Shown: positions 26,162 through 34,363 of the stretch, in pieces
Layout: every line of letters starts with the position of its first letter
Position numbering within the stretch: position 1 is the stretch's first letter
Assembly: GCF_003013695.1 (NCBI RefSeq)
Contig: NZ_CP027792.1
Location: 1,012,501-1,076,500, forward strand
From: Pulveribacter suum
GTDB lineage: Bacteria; Pseudomonadota; Gammaproteobacteria; Burkholderiales; Burkholderiaceae_C
DNA: 64,000 nt
Direction of reading: 5' to 3'
The notes under the pieces: model-generated
Told to the model about the DNA's origin: nothing
What the model saw: only the letters and a program-made list of their open reading frames with translations
Database searches by the model: none
Program-made: the position numbers and the translations under genes

Positions 26162-26761
26162 TCAGGCAGGCGCGTGGCGCTCCAAAAGATAGTGCAACTG
26201 CGCCCGCGCCTCGGGCCATTCGCCCGCGCGCATGCTGTACATGACGGTGTCGCGGATGGTGCCGTCGCGGCGCAGCGCATGGCCGCGGATGACGCCATCC
26301 TTCTTCGCGCCCAGCCGCTCGATGGCGCGCTGCGAGGCGAAGTTGAAGTTGTCCGTGCGCCAGCCGACCACGTGGCATTGCAGCTGGTCGAAGGCGTGGC
26401 CCATCATGAGCAGCTTGGCGGCGGTGTTCACATGCGTGCGCTGCACGCTTTGCGCATACCAGGTGTAGCCGATCTCCACGCGCCGCACGGCCGGCAGGAT
26501 GTCGTGGTAGCTGGTGCTGCCCAGCACGCGGCCGCTGGCGTCATCCAGCACGGCAAAGGCCAGGCGGTTGCCGGCCTCGCGCATGGCCAGGGCGGTCTCA
26601 ATGTAGGCGCGCGTGTCCTGCGGCTCGGGCACGCTGGTCACGCGGATGCGCCACAGCGCGCCATCGGCGGCGGCGGCGGCCAGGCCGGCCTCGTGCGCCA
26701 GGGCCAGCGGCTCCAGCCGCACGCCGCGGCCTTGCAGGGTGACGGGCGCGGCGAACGCCAT
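26162..26761 (-). CDS. GNAT-family N-acetyltransferase (RimJ/RimL-like)
   Basis: The product has 199 residues. The acetyl-CoA fold is visible: GRVLGSTSYHDI, then RVEIGYTWYAQSVQRTHVNTAAKLLMMGHAF (V-strand and P-loop region), then VVGWRTDNFNFASQRAIERLGAKKDG, typical of RimJ/RimL relatives that modify protein N-termini or small amines. The P-loop lacks the full RxxGxG/A signature (QRTHVNTA), which is common in this subfamily. The gene lies between the moxR-proximal small membrane gene (5 bases) and the VWA gene (21 bases), so it belongs to the operon. The substrate is unknown. Confidence 0.85.
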   Translation of the reverse strand: MAFAAPVTLQGRGVRLEPLALAHEAGLAAAAADGALWRIRVTSVPEPQDTRAYIETALAMREAGNRLAFAVLDDASGRVLGSTSYHDILPAVRRVEIGYTWYAQSVQRTHVNTAAKLLMMGHAFDQLQCHVVGWRTDNFNFASQRAIERLGAKKDGVIRGHALRRDGTIRDTVMYSMRAGEWPEARAQLHYLLERHAPA

Positions 26762-26766
26762 GGCCG

Positions 26767-27003
26767 TCAGGCCCCCGTGCCGCCGCGTGCCGCGCGGCCG
26801 CTGCGCCAGCGCCGCGCCAGGTTCAGCCCCAGGCCGCCGCCCAGGCCCACCAGCGCGATGCCGGCGATGCTGGCTGCGCCGTAGCCCTCGGCGAACAGGT
26901 CCAGGCCCAGCAGCAGCGCGGTCCCATAGCCGGCAAGCGCGCCAGCCACGAAGCCCACCGCATCGCTGGCGCCTTCCAGCAGCAGCCGTCGTGCAGCACT
27001 CAT
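26767..27003 (-). CDS. Small two-helix membrane protein (unknown)
   Basis: The product has 78 residues with two Gly/Ala-rich hydrophobic helices (AVGFVAGALAGYGTALLLGL and AASIAGIALVGLGGGLGLNL) and a basic C-terminus (RRWRSGRAARGG). It probably sits in the inner membrane with the C-terminus inside. It starts 14 bases after moxR and ends 5 bases before the GNAT gene. I do not recognise the family. Its position suggests a membrane anchor or accessory of the MoxR-VWA pair, but that is only inference. Confidence 0.65.
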   Translation of the reverse strand: MSAARRLLLEGASDAVGFVAGALAGYGTALLLGLDLFAEGYGAASIAGIALVGLGGGLGLNLARRWRSGRAARGGTGA

Positions 27004-27017
27004 GGCGGTGCGCTCCT

Positions 27018-27872
27018 TCAGCGGTTGCGCTGGTTCATGAAGACCAGCTTTTCGAACAGGCTCACGTCCTGTTCGTTCTTGAGCAGTGCGCCCACCAGCG
27101 GCGGCACTGCCACCTTGTTGTCGCCCGACTGCAGCGCCTCCAAAGGGATTTCCTCGGCCAGCAGCAGCTTGAGCCAGTCGATGAACTCGCTGGTAGAGGG
27201 CTTTTTCTTCAGGCCCGGCAGGTTACGCACGTCATAGAACGTCTTCATCGCTGCCGTCAGCAGCTCGCTCTTGAGCGTGGGGAAGTGCACATCGACGATC
27301 TTCTTCATCGTCTCGGGCTCGGGGAACTTGATGTAGTGGAAGAAGCACCGGCGCAGGAAGGCGTCGGGCAGCTCCTTTTCGTTGTTGGACGTGATGAACA
27401 CCAGCGGCCGGTGCTTGGCCCGGATCATCTCGCGCGTCTCATAGCAGTAGAACTCCATCCGGTCGAGCTCGCGCAGCAGGTCGTTGGGGAATTCGATGTC
27501 GGCCTTGTCGATCTCGTCGATCAACAGCGCCACGGGCTGGTCCGCCGTGAAGGCCTGCCACAGCACGCCCTTGACGATGTAGTTCTGGATGTCCTTGACG
27601 CGTTCCGAACCTTCGATGTCTGCCAGCTGGCTGTCGCGCAGGCGGCTCACCGCGTCATATTCATACAGGCCCTGCTGCGCCTTGGTGGTGGACTTGATGT
27701 GCCACTGCAGCAGCGGCATGCCCAGCGCCTGCGCCACCTCTTCGGCCAGCAGTGTCTTGCCGGTGCCGGGTTCGCCCTTGACCAGCAGGGGGCGCTGCAG
27801 CGTGATGGCAGCATTCACGGCCAGCATCAGATCCTGCGTGGCCACGTAATTCTGGGAACCCTGGAATTTCAT
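27018..27872 (-). CDS. moxR: MoxR-family AAA+ ATPase
   Basis: The product has 284 residues. Walker A is GEPGTGKT at 33-40, Walker B LLIDEIDKADIEFPN, sensor 1 FITSNNEKELPDAFLRRC with the arginine finger. The C-terminal lid resembles the AAA_lid of the APE2220/CGN subfamilies of MoxR proteins. These ATPases remodel or mature protein complexes with VWA partners. It is the first gene of a six-gene minus-strand run ending in tamB. The promoter must lie in the 128-base divergent gap shared with the cytochrome c4 gene. Confidence 0.93.
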   Translation of the reverse strand: MKFQGSQNYVATQDLMLAVNAAITLQRPLLVKGEPGTGKTLLAEEVAQALGMPLLQWHIKSTTKAQQGLYEYDAVSRLRDSQLADIEGSERVKDIQNYIVKGVLWQAFTADQPVALLIDEIDKADIEFPNDLLRELDRMEFYCYETREMIRAKHRPLVFITSNNEKELPDAFLRRCFFHYIKFPEPETMKKIVDVHFPTLKSELLTAAMKTFYDVRNLPGLKKKPSTSEFIDWLKLLLAEEIPLEALQSGDNKVAVPPLVGALLKNEQDVSLFEKLVFMNQRNR

Positions 27873-28000
27873 GAAATCTGGAAGAAGGAAAAGAAGAAAG
27901 AAGAACGAGGGAAATCGTTGATGAAGTCGCTTGACAGGCGCTCGCTATAATCTTTTCGAGTTACTGCTGAGACAACCAATCATCTGATTGTGCGCGCAAA

Positions 28001-28657
28001 ATGAAAAAAACATTGACCACGATATTCGGCCTGGCTGTTGCTCTTGCGGCCAGCATGGCGACCGCCCAGGACGTCAAGGGCGACGTGAAGGCCGGGGCCG
28101 GCAAGATCGCCATGTGCATTGGCTGCCACGGCATCCCGGGCTACCAGGCGAGCTTTCCTGAGGTGCACAAGGTGCCCATGATCTCGGGGCAGGGCGCCGG
28201 CTACATCTCCGCCGCGTTGCACGCCTACCAAAAGGGCGAGCGCCGCCACCCCACGATGCGCGGCGTCGCCGACTCGCTCACCGACCAGGACATTGCCGAC
28301 GTCGCGGCCTACTACGCCAGCCAGGCGCAGGGCGAGGGCGGCGGTGCCAAAGCGCGCGAGGCGAACGCCAGCGTCGCGCCGCTGCTGCAAAAGGGCGCCT
28401 GCGTGTCCTGCCACGGCGACAACTTCTCCAAGCCCATCGACGGCTCCTACCCCAAGATTGCCGGCCAGTACGCCGACTACCTGTTCGTCGCCCTGAAATC
28501 CTACAAGGTCGATCACGGCTCCTACGTGGGCCGCAGCAACGGCGTGATGGCCGGTATCGCCAAGCAGTTCACCAATGCCGAGCTGAAGGAGCTGGCGCAG
28601 TACATCGGTTCGCTGGAAGGCGACCTGCGCGTGGTGCCCCAGTCGCGCTTCAGGTGA
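28001..28657 (+). CDS. Cytochrome c4-type dihaem cytochrome c
   Basis: The product has 218 residues. Residues 1-22 are a signal peptide cut after ATA or TAQ. Two haem motifs, CIGCH (39-43) and CVSCH (134-138), lie in tandem class I domains. Met ligands are likely in MISGQG-type and MAGIAKQF segments. Cytochrome c4 is a periplasmic electron carrier that commonly feeds terminal oxidases and denitrification enzymes, so it may supply the aa3 oxidase or NirK in this window. An AT-rich element, TATAAT, lies about 50 bases upstream. A strong terminator follows. Confidence 0.92.
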   Translation: MKKTLTTIFGLAVALAASMATAQDVKGDVKAGAGKIAMCIGCHGIPGYQASFPEVHKVPMISGQGAGYISAALHAYQKGERRHPTMRGVADSLTDQDIADVAAYYASQAQGEGGGAKAREANASVAPLLQKGACVSCHGDNFSKPIDGSYPKIAGQYADYLFVALKSYKVDHGSYVGRSNGVMAGIAKQFTNAELKELAQYIGSLEGDLRVVPQSRFR

Positions 28658-28705
28658 GCCGCGGCGGCTGATGGGCCTGCTGCCCAGCTGCTGCCAAATG
28701 TTATG

Positions 28706-28731
28706 AAAAGCCCGCGAAAGCGGGCTTTTTT
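28706..28731 (+). terminator. Rho-independent terminator after cytochrome c4
   Basis: GCCCGC-GAAA-GCGGGC (28710-28725) followed by TTTTTT, 52 bases after the stop codon. Confidence 0.92.
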
Positions 28732-29132
28732 GCGTTCTTCGGTCCGCAAATCCGGCACGCACCGCTGCGGTATTGAAGCTTTTGGCGCCTGCGCTTCCTA
28801 CAATGGGTGCCCCATGCGTTTCCCGGCTTCCACCCCTTGCGTCCGTACTGCCCGGCTGGCCTGCTGCGCCGCCGCGCATGCGCGTGCGCTGCGCCTGTGC
28901 GGGGTGGGGCAGCCGGTCCTGCCCGCCCCGTGCCTTTGCGCCCGGCGGCCGCTTCTGCAGTCCTGAACCCGCTTCGGGGCCAGCGTCATCCAGCACTGCC
29001 GGGCCCCAGGCCAAGGGGCCGCGCCGCCGCCCGGCGGCCCCGCCAGGCTTTTCTTCGTGATGACAACGCCGCCGCCGGCCCGATTTTTTGCGCCGGCCTG
29101 CCCCTTCGACGCCGCCCTGCAGGAGCCTTGCC
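28732..29132. other. Intergenic stretch without recognisable gene
   Basis: These 401 bases lie between the c4 terminator and the usp gene. TACAAT at 28799-28804 could be a -10 element, with the downstream transcript beginning near 28811. Open frames exist on both strands, but all give Arg/Pro/Ala-rich translations typical of non-coding GC-rich DNA. I see no repeat copy. It may be a long leader of the usp gene. Confidence 0.5.
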
Positions 29133-30020
29133 ATGCGCATTCAGACCATCGTTGCCCTTACCGACTTCTCCACCACGGCCGAGCATGCCCTTGACCGCGC
29201 CGCGCTGCTGGCCGCCCACCATGGGGCGCGGCTGGAACTGCTGTACGCGGCCGAGCAGCAGGACGCGAAGTTCTGCGACCCGCAGGCCCGGCTGGAGCAG
29301 CGCGCGCGCCAGCTGGCGCGCCGCCATGGGCTGGCCGTGGGGGCGCTGCCGAACGCCGGGGTGGCGGCCGTTCTCACGGCAGCGGGCCGGGCCGACCTGC
29401 TGGTGATGGATTCGCGCCTGCACGGCCGCCGGCCGTGGCCGGCGCGCGCCACCGGCCTGCTGGCGCGGGTGCTGCGCGCCAGTGCCTGCCCGGTGCTCGT
29501 GGTGCAGACTGCGGCGCGCGCACCCTATGCGCACGCGCTGGTGCATGCCAGCGGCGACGCCGGCGGCGCCCTGCAGCGCAGCGCTATCGGCCTGCAGGGG
29601 GGCGCGACGGTGGAGCTGTTCCATGCCGCGCGGGCGCTGCGCGGGCTGCCCCTGGCTTGCGGCGAGGCGTTCGCGCGGGCGCTGCGCAGCCGGCGCCAGC
29701 AGGCACAGCCGCAGCGGGCCCGGCTGCGCGTGTCCGATGCCTTCGAGGCGCGGCGCAACCGCGTTGGCCTGGCCACTGGCGGGCTGGACGCCGTGCGCCA
29801 GCTGGCCGTGCAGCAGCAAAGCACACGGGCCGACCTGCTGGTGCTGGCGCATGCGCGGCGCAGCCTGCTGCGTGATCTGCTGCAGGCCGGCAAGCCGCAC
29901 CGGCTGCTGGCCGGCCCGGACGGAGTGGGCTGCGACGTGCTGCTGGTGCCAGGCGCGCTGGCCGCCGCGGCAGTGCGCCCACAGGCTATGGGCAGTGGAT
30001 GGACGCAGGCGGCTTCGTGA
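29133..30020 (+). CDS. Universal stress protein, tandem UspA-like
   Basis: The product has 295 residues. The first domain starts IQTIVALTDFSTTAEHALDRAALLA and ends with the LLARVLRASACPVLVVQ strand of Usp proteins. The second half (about 130-280) is a diverged copy ending GPDGVGCDVLLVPG. The ATP-binding G-x2-G-x9-G-S/T loop is not clearly conserved, so ATP binding is doubtful. The ATG at 29133 has AGGAG upstream. It resembles UspA family proteins that accompany stress or low-oxygen responses; the specific trigger is not shown. Confidence 0.75.
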   Translation: MRIQTIVALTDFSTTAEHALDRAALLAAHHGARLELLYAAEQQDAKFCDPQARLEQRARQLARRHGLAVGALPNAGVAAVLTAAGRADLLVMDSRLHGRRPWPARATGLLARVLRASACPVLVVQTAARAPYAHALVHASGDAGGALQRSAIGLQGGATVELFHAARALRGLPLACGEAFARALRSRRQQAQPQRARLRVSDAFEARRNRVGLATGGLDAVRQLAVQQQSTRADLLVLAHARRSLLRDLLQAGKPHRLLAGPDGVGCDVLLVPGALAAAAVRPQAMGSGWTQAAS

Positions 30021-30038
30021 GCCGCCAAGGAGCGCGCT

Positions 30039-30482
30039 TCAGGGCTTGCCGTCCTGCGTGGCCCGGCGCTGCACGCAGGCCACGTAGGCCTGGCCGTCGG
30101 GCGCGCGGCCTGCGCGCTGGGCTTCCCACAGCATGGTGCCCAGGCATTCCATGGCCACATGGTGGGCGTCGTGCAGCGAATCCAGGCGACGCGCCAGCAG
30201 CTCCACCGCCTGGCGGATGCCGCGCGGCTGGTCGATGCTGCACTGCTCGCTGATGGACAGGTGCATGGACAGGTGCAGGAACGGGTTGGTCTGGTCGGCA
30301 CCCTCGGCATAGACGCGCGCCAGCGCCGCCTCGGCATCGGCCAGGTCGACGTGGTATTCGGGGTGCTTGGCAGTCCACAGCCCGGCCAGCGTCTCGATGG
30401 CTTCCATGGGCTGGCCGGCCTGCTGCTTGGCGTGGGCCGCGCAAAAAAAGCGCCGCACGTCGGCTTGTGAGGGGTTGAACAT
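30039..30482 (-). CDS. DUF1841 family protein
   Basis: The product has 147 residues starting MFNPSQADVRRFF, the hallmark of the DUF1841 family of betaproteobacteria and relatives. It contains the conserved HPEYHVDLADAEAAL, NPFLHLSMHLSISEQ and GTMLWEAQR segments. The function is unknown. It is a soluble helical protein without a signal. The frame extends further upstream, but the family start at 30482 fits. It faces the usp gene tail to tail. Confidence 0.82.
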   Translation of the reverse strand: MFNPSQADVRRFFCAAHAKQQAGQPMEAIETLAGLWTAKHPEYHVDLADAEAALARVYAEGADQTNPFLHLSMHLSISEQCSIDQPRGIRQAVELLARRLDSLHDAHHVAMECLGTMLWEAQRAGRAPDGQAYVACVQRRATQDGKP

Positions 30483-30533
30483 GGCGGCCAGCGTAGCACG
30501 CCCCCGAAGGGCCCACGGCCTGCGTGGACTCAC

Positions 30534-30582
30534 AATTTGATAGCTGCCAGCGCTTGACTGGCGGGCACTGGAGGCCGATTTG
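30534..30582 (+). repeat. Family repeat copy, forward
   Basis: TTTGATAGCTGCCAGCGCTTG and CACTGGAGGCCGATTTG. It ends within a few bases of the antiporter stop codon at 30586. Confidence 0.85.
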
Positions 30583-30585
30583 CCT

Positions 30586-32451
30586 TCAAGCCGCGGGCGG
30601 CTCGTCGCTGTCCTGCGGGACGCTGGCGCGCGCGGACATGCGCTCCTGGCGCTCCTTGGCCAGCTGCTCCACCAGCTGCTGGCGGCCCTGGCGGGCGACG
30701 GCCAGCATGGCCTCGCGGTCGCCCTGGTGGGCGTACATGCGCTCGGACAGGTCCACGTTGTGCGCCGTGAAGCGCTCGGCGAAGGCGGCGGCGTCGGCTG
30801 GGTTCTCGCCCATCAGCTCCAGCACCGTGCGGGCGCTCAGCACGCTGGCGCGAAACAGCTCGCGCTCGACGTGCTGCACGCCCAGGTCGCGCAGTGCGTG
30901 CCAGTGCGTCACGTCGCGCGCGCGGGCGACGATCTGCAAATGCGGGAAGTGCTTGCGCGCGGCCTGCACGATCTTGAGCGACTGCTCGGGCGCGTCCACC
31001 GCCACCACCAACACCCGCGCCTGGCCGGCGCCGGCCAGGCGCAGCAGGGACACGCGCGTGGCGTCGCCGTAGAAGACGCGGTAGCCGAAGGTGTGGGCCA
31101 CCTCCAGCATCTCCACGCTGTGGTCCAGCACCGTGGCCTTCAGCCCCTGGGCCAGCACCATGCGGGCGACGATCTGCCCGTAGCGGCCGAAGCCGGCAAT
31201 GATGATGGGCGCGCTTTGCGGCGGCTCCGACAGGGTGCGCTCGTCCGGCACCGGCGGCATGGCCGGCGGGCCCAGGCGGGCGTGGCGCAGCAGCAGCGCG
31301 CGGTCCACCGCCACCAGCAAAAGCGGCGACAGCAGCATGGACAGCGCCACCGCCCCGATCAGCAGGGAGGCCGCTTCGGTGCCGATGGCGCCGAAGCCGG
31401 CGCCGCTCTGGAAGACCACGAAGGCGAACTCGCCGCCCTGCGCCAGCACCAGCGTGAACACCGGCCGCTCCTGGTAGGGCATGCCGCTGGCGCGCGCCAG
31501 CAGCCAGATCACCACGCCCTTGACGGCCAGAAAGCCCAGCAGCAGCCCCAGCATGGCCCAGGGCGCGCGGGCCAGCACGCCGAAATCGATGCTCATGCCC
31601 ACGGCGATGAAGAACAGGCCCAGCAGCAGGCCCTTGAACGGCTCGATGTCGGTTTCCAGCTCGCGCCGGTACTCGCTGTCGGCCAGCAGCACGCCGGCCA
31701 GAAAGGCGCCCAGCGCCATCGACAGGCCCACCGACAGCATCAGCATGGCGATGCCCACCACCAGGAACAGCGAGGTGGCGGTGAAGATCTCCGGCTGCTT
31801 GCTGCGGGCGATCCAGCGCAGCACCGGGCGCAGCAGCAGCCGCCCGCCCAGCACGATGGCGCCCACCACCGCGGCGGTGCGCAGCGCCTCCAGCGCCAGG
31901 TCGCCCGCACCGTGCGGCTGGCGCGCGGCAGCGGCGCCCAGGAGGGGCAGCAGCGCCAGGATGGGAATGGCCGCCACGTCCTGGAACAGCAGGATGGAGA
32001 AGGCCTTTTGCCCGCTGTCGGTGCGCATCAGGTTGCGCTCGGCCAGCACCTGCAGCGCGATCGCCGTGGACGACAGCGCCAACCCCAGCGCCGCCACCAG
32101 CGCCACGCGCCAGGGCAAGCCCAGCGCCCAGGCGAGGGCCCACAGCACCACGGCGCAGCCGGCCATCTGCGCCAGCCCCAGACCCAGGATGGGGCGGCGC
32201 AGGCTCCACAGGCGGCTGGGCTGCAGCTCCAGCCCGACCAGGAACAGCATCAGCACCACGCCGAATTCGGCGAAGTGCAGGATGTCCTGCACGTTGCTCA
32301 CCAAGGCGAGGCCCCAGGGCCCGATGGCGATGCCGGCGGCCAGGTAGCCAATGATGGCGCCCAGCCCCAGGGCGCGGGCGATGGGCACGGCGATCACCGC
32401 CGCGGCCAGGTAGGTGAAGCCGTAGGTGAGCCAGACGGGGGCTTGGGCCAT
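30586..32451 (-). CDS. kefB: Kef-type K+/H+ antiporter with RCK domain (CPA2 family)
   Basis: The product has 621 residues. Residues 1 to about 385 form 12-13 transmembrane helices of the Na+/H+ exchanger type (motifs LAAGIAIGPWGLALV, LFFIAVGMSIDF). The C-terminal cytoplasmic RCK/TrkA-N domain begins PIIIAGFGRYGQIVARMVL with a Rossmann nucleotide site. It probably exports K+ against protons under electrophile or pH stress, as KefB/KefC do. No KefF/KefG-type ancillary gene is adjacent. I start at MAQAPVW (32451); an ATG seven codons upstream is also possible. Confidence 0.88.
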   Translation of the reverse strand: MAQAPVWLTYGFTYLAAAVIAVPIARALGLGAIIGYLAAGIAIGPWGLALVSNVQDILHFAEFGVVLMLFLVGLELQPSRLWSLRRPILGLGLAQMAGCAVVLWALAWALGLPWRVALVAALGLALSSTAIALQVLAERNLMRTDSGQKAFSILLFQDVAAIPILALLPLLGAAAARQPHGAGDLALEALRTAAVVGAIVLGGRLLLRPVLRWIARSKQPEIFTATSLFLVVGIAMLMLSVGLSMALGAFLAGVLLADSEYRRELETDIEPFKGLLLGLFFIAVGMSIDFGVLARAPWAMLGLLLGFLAVKGVVIWLLARASGMPYQERPVFTLVLAQGGEFAFVVFQSGAGFGAIGTEAASLLIGAVALSMLLSPLLLVAVDRALLLRHARLGPPAMPPVPDERTLSEPPQSAPIIIAGFGRYGQIVARMVLAQGLKATVLDHSVEMLEVAHTFGYRVFYGDATRVSLLRLAGAGQARVLVVAVDAPEQSLKIVQAARKHFPHLQIVARARDVTHWHALRDLGVQHVERELFRASVLSARTVLELMGENPADAAAFAERFTAHNVDLSERMYAHQGDREAMLAVARQGRQQLVEQLAKERQERMSARASVPQDSDEPPAA

Positions 32452-32544
32452 GGTGAAGAGGAGGGGGGACAACGCACGGCCGGACGGCCGGGGGAAATTG
32501 TGGCACCAGCCGGCACGGCCACGGGTTGCACTGGAGGTTGCTAT

Positions 32545-32595
32545 TCAAATAATAGCTGCTGGCGCTTGCGTGACAAGCGCTGGAGGCTGATTTGT
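32545..32595 (+). repeat. Family repeat copy, forward
   Basis: AATAGCTGCTGGCGCTTG and GACAAGCGCTGGAGGCTGAT. It lies in the divergent promoter region between the antiporter and lysE-type genes. Confidence 0.88.
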
Positions 32596-32702
32596 CTTGT
32601 ATTCGTTCGTGGGCCACGTGCCGCATGGCGCGCGGGCGCGCCCGTAGAATTGCGCCCTTCTTTTCCCGTCTTCCCCCTTTTTTTCTACCGGCGGCACGCA
32701 CT

Positions 32703-33341
32703 ATGGACTGGCATACCTGGATGGCATTTTTCGCGGCGTCGTGGGTGATCGCCATCTCGCCCGGCTCGGGCGCGGTGCTGTCCATGAGCCACGGGCTGTC
32801 GTACGGCGTGCGCGGCGCCGGCGGCACCATCGTCGGGCTGGAGCTGGGGCTGCTGTTCATCCTGGTGGTGGCCGGCGCGGGCGTGGGCTCGCTGCTGATC
32901 GCCTCGGAGCTGGCCTTCAGCGTGGTCAAGGTGCTGGGCGCCTGCTACCTCATCTACCTGGGCTGGTGCCAGTGGCGCGCCGGCAGCGCCGGCACCCTGG
33001 GCGGCGATGTGACTGCCGCCCCGATGAGCCTGCGCCGGCGCGTCTTCACCGGCGCGCTGACCAACGCCACCAACCCCAAGGGCATCCTGTTCATGGTGGC
33101 CGTGCTGCCGCAGTTCATGACCGACACGCGCCCGCTGTGGCAGCAGCTGGTGGTGATGGCGGTCACGCTGGTGGCGGTGGACCTGGTCGTCATGAGCGGC
33201 TACGCCGCCGGCGCCAGCGCGCTGCGCCGCCTGATGCAGAGCGCCAGCGCCATGCGGGCGCAAAACCGCGTCTTCGGCTCGCTGCTGATGGCGGTGGGCG
33301 CGGGGCTGTTCTTCGTCAAGCGGGGCGGGCAGAGCGCCTGA
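32703..33341 (+). CDS. LysE/RhtB-family amino acid exporter
   Basis: The product has 212 residues with about six transmembrane helices. The N-terminal ASWVIAISPGSGAVLSMSHGLSYGVRGA matches the LysE/RhtB signature, and TNATNPKGILFMVAVLPQFM the central loop. Members export lysine, threonine, homoserine lactone or related compounds; the substrate is not evident. The ATG at 32703 fits the family start. The 3' end overlaps the convergent epimerase gene by 26 bases. Confidence 0.88.
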   Translation: MDWHTWMAFFAASWVIAISPGSGAVLSMSHGLSYGVRGAGGTIVGLELGLLFILVVAGAGVGSLLIASELAFSVVKVLGACYLIYLGWCQWRAGSAGTLGGDVTAAPMSLRRRVFTGALTNATNPKGILFMVAVLPQFMTDTRPLWQQLVVMAVTLVAVDLVVMSGYAAGASALRRLMQSASAMRAQNRVFGSLLMAVGAGLFFVKRGGQSA

Positions 33342-34302
33342 GCGGCGCGGTGGCCGGCACGGCCGCCAGCGTCTGCCGTATGCCCTCGGCATAAGAGGTC
33401 TTGCGCAGCGGCCCTATCAGCTGCGAAAGGGCCGAATCATCCATGAGTAGCGGCTCGCTCAGCAGGTAGTGCATCTCCACCATCTCGCGCATGAGGCGGC
33501 TGAACAGGCCCAGCAGGCGCAGCGTGCCGCGCCCGGCCACGCGCAGCTTCAGGGGGCGGCCGGTGAGGCGCTCCATCTCCTGCACCAGCGCGCGCTGCGT
33601 GGTCGCGCCCGCGCCGGCCAGGTGCCAGGTGCGGCCGTAGGCGGCGGGCGTGTCCGCCAGCCGGACGACGACGGGGCCGGCGTCCGGCACGTAGAGGAAT
33701 TCGTGCGGCGCGTCGATGGGCCCCAGCATGTCGGCCGTGCCCCCGCGCACCGCGGCGCAGGCGGCGCCGTGCAGCAGGCTGGTGAGCACGCCCGGGCCAT
33801 AGAAGTCCGGCAGGCGCAGCACCGTGGCCTGGATGCGGCCGGCCGCGTGGGCCTGCAGCAGCAGCTCCTCCTGCGCCAGGCGCATGCGGCCCTTGAAGGT
33901 GTGCGGCTGGCGCGGGTGGTCCTCGCGCACCGGATTGCCGCCCTGCACGCGGCCGTAGGGGTAGATGGTGCCGATCAGCACGACGCGCCGCACGCCGGCG
34001 TCGATGGCGGCCTGCAGCGTGCGCTGCATCAGCTGCGGGTGCCGGTCGAAATGCCAGTAAGGCACGCCGACCAGGTAGACCAGGGTGTCCACGCCGCGGG
34101 CGGCGGCGCGTATCGAGGCGGGCGAATCGGGGTTCCAGGTCACGCATTCGGCCAGCGGGTTGGCGCCGTAGGCGGCCTGCAGCCGGCCGGCTTCGCGCCC
34201 GACCACGCGAAAGCGCCGGCCCTGGGCCGACAGGGCGGCGGCGATGCTCTGCCCGATGGGGCCGCAGGCGCCGAACAGGGCCAGGGTGTTCAAGGGTTCC
34301 AT
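33316..34302 (-). CDS. NAD(P)-dependent epimerase/dehydratase family protein (atypical SDR)
   Basis: The product has 328 residues. The N-terminal Rossmann motif is LALFGACGPIGQSIAAAL (GxxGxxG). The region VVLIGTIYPYG contains a Tyr but not the full YxxxK, and RLPDFYGPGV is the typical substrate-side segment of extended SDRs. The substrate is unknown. I start at MEPLNTLALFG (34302), because a longer frame would run into the divergent LysR promoter. A LysR-type regulator is transcribed divergently and probably controls it. Confidence 0.82.
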   Translation of the reverse strand: MEPLNTLALFGACGPIGQSIAAALSAQGRRFRVVGREAGRLQAAYGANPLAECVTWNPDSPASIRAAARGVDTLVYLVGVPYWHFDRHPQLMQRTLQAAIDAGVRRVVLIGTIYPYGRVQGGNPVREDHPRQPHTFKGRMRLAQEELLLQAHAAGRIQATVLRLPDFYGPGVLTSLLHGAACAAVRGGTADMLGPIDAPHEFLYVPDAGPVVVRLADTPAAYGRTWHLAGAGATTQRALVQEMERLTGRPLKLRVAGRGTLRLLGLFSRLMREMVEMHYLLSEPLLMDDSALSQLIGPLRKTSYAEGIRQTLAAVPATAPLRRSARPA

Positions 34303-34333
34303 CTCTTTTCTTCCAGTCGCAAGGAGCGCCCAG

Positions 34334-34350
34334 TCTGCGATCGGCGCAGA
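34334..34350. promoter_or_regulatory. Putative LysR operator (TCTGCG-N5-CGCAGA)
   Basis: A perfect 6-bp inverted repeat, TCTGCG-ATCGG-CGCAGA, lies in the 61-bp divergent region. It contains a T-N11-A core as LysR-type regulators prefer. Confidence 0.5.
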
Positions 34351-34363
34351 AGAAAGAAAATGC

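Noticed and set aside
27930-27955. TTGACA followed by TATAAT upstream of cytochrome c4
   Set aside because: The two hexamers are only about 9 bases apart, too close for a sigma-70 promoter. TATAAT may still act as a -10 element, but I do not annotate a promoter.
28807-29406. Long open frame across the intergenic stretch and into usp
   Set aside because: The translation is Arg/Pro/Ala-rich and it runs through the usp gene in another frame; a GC-rich shadow frame.
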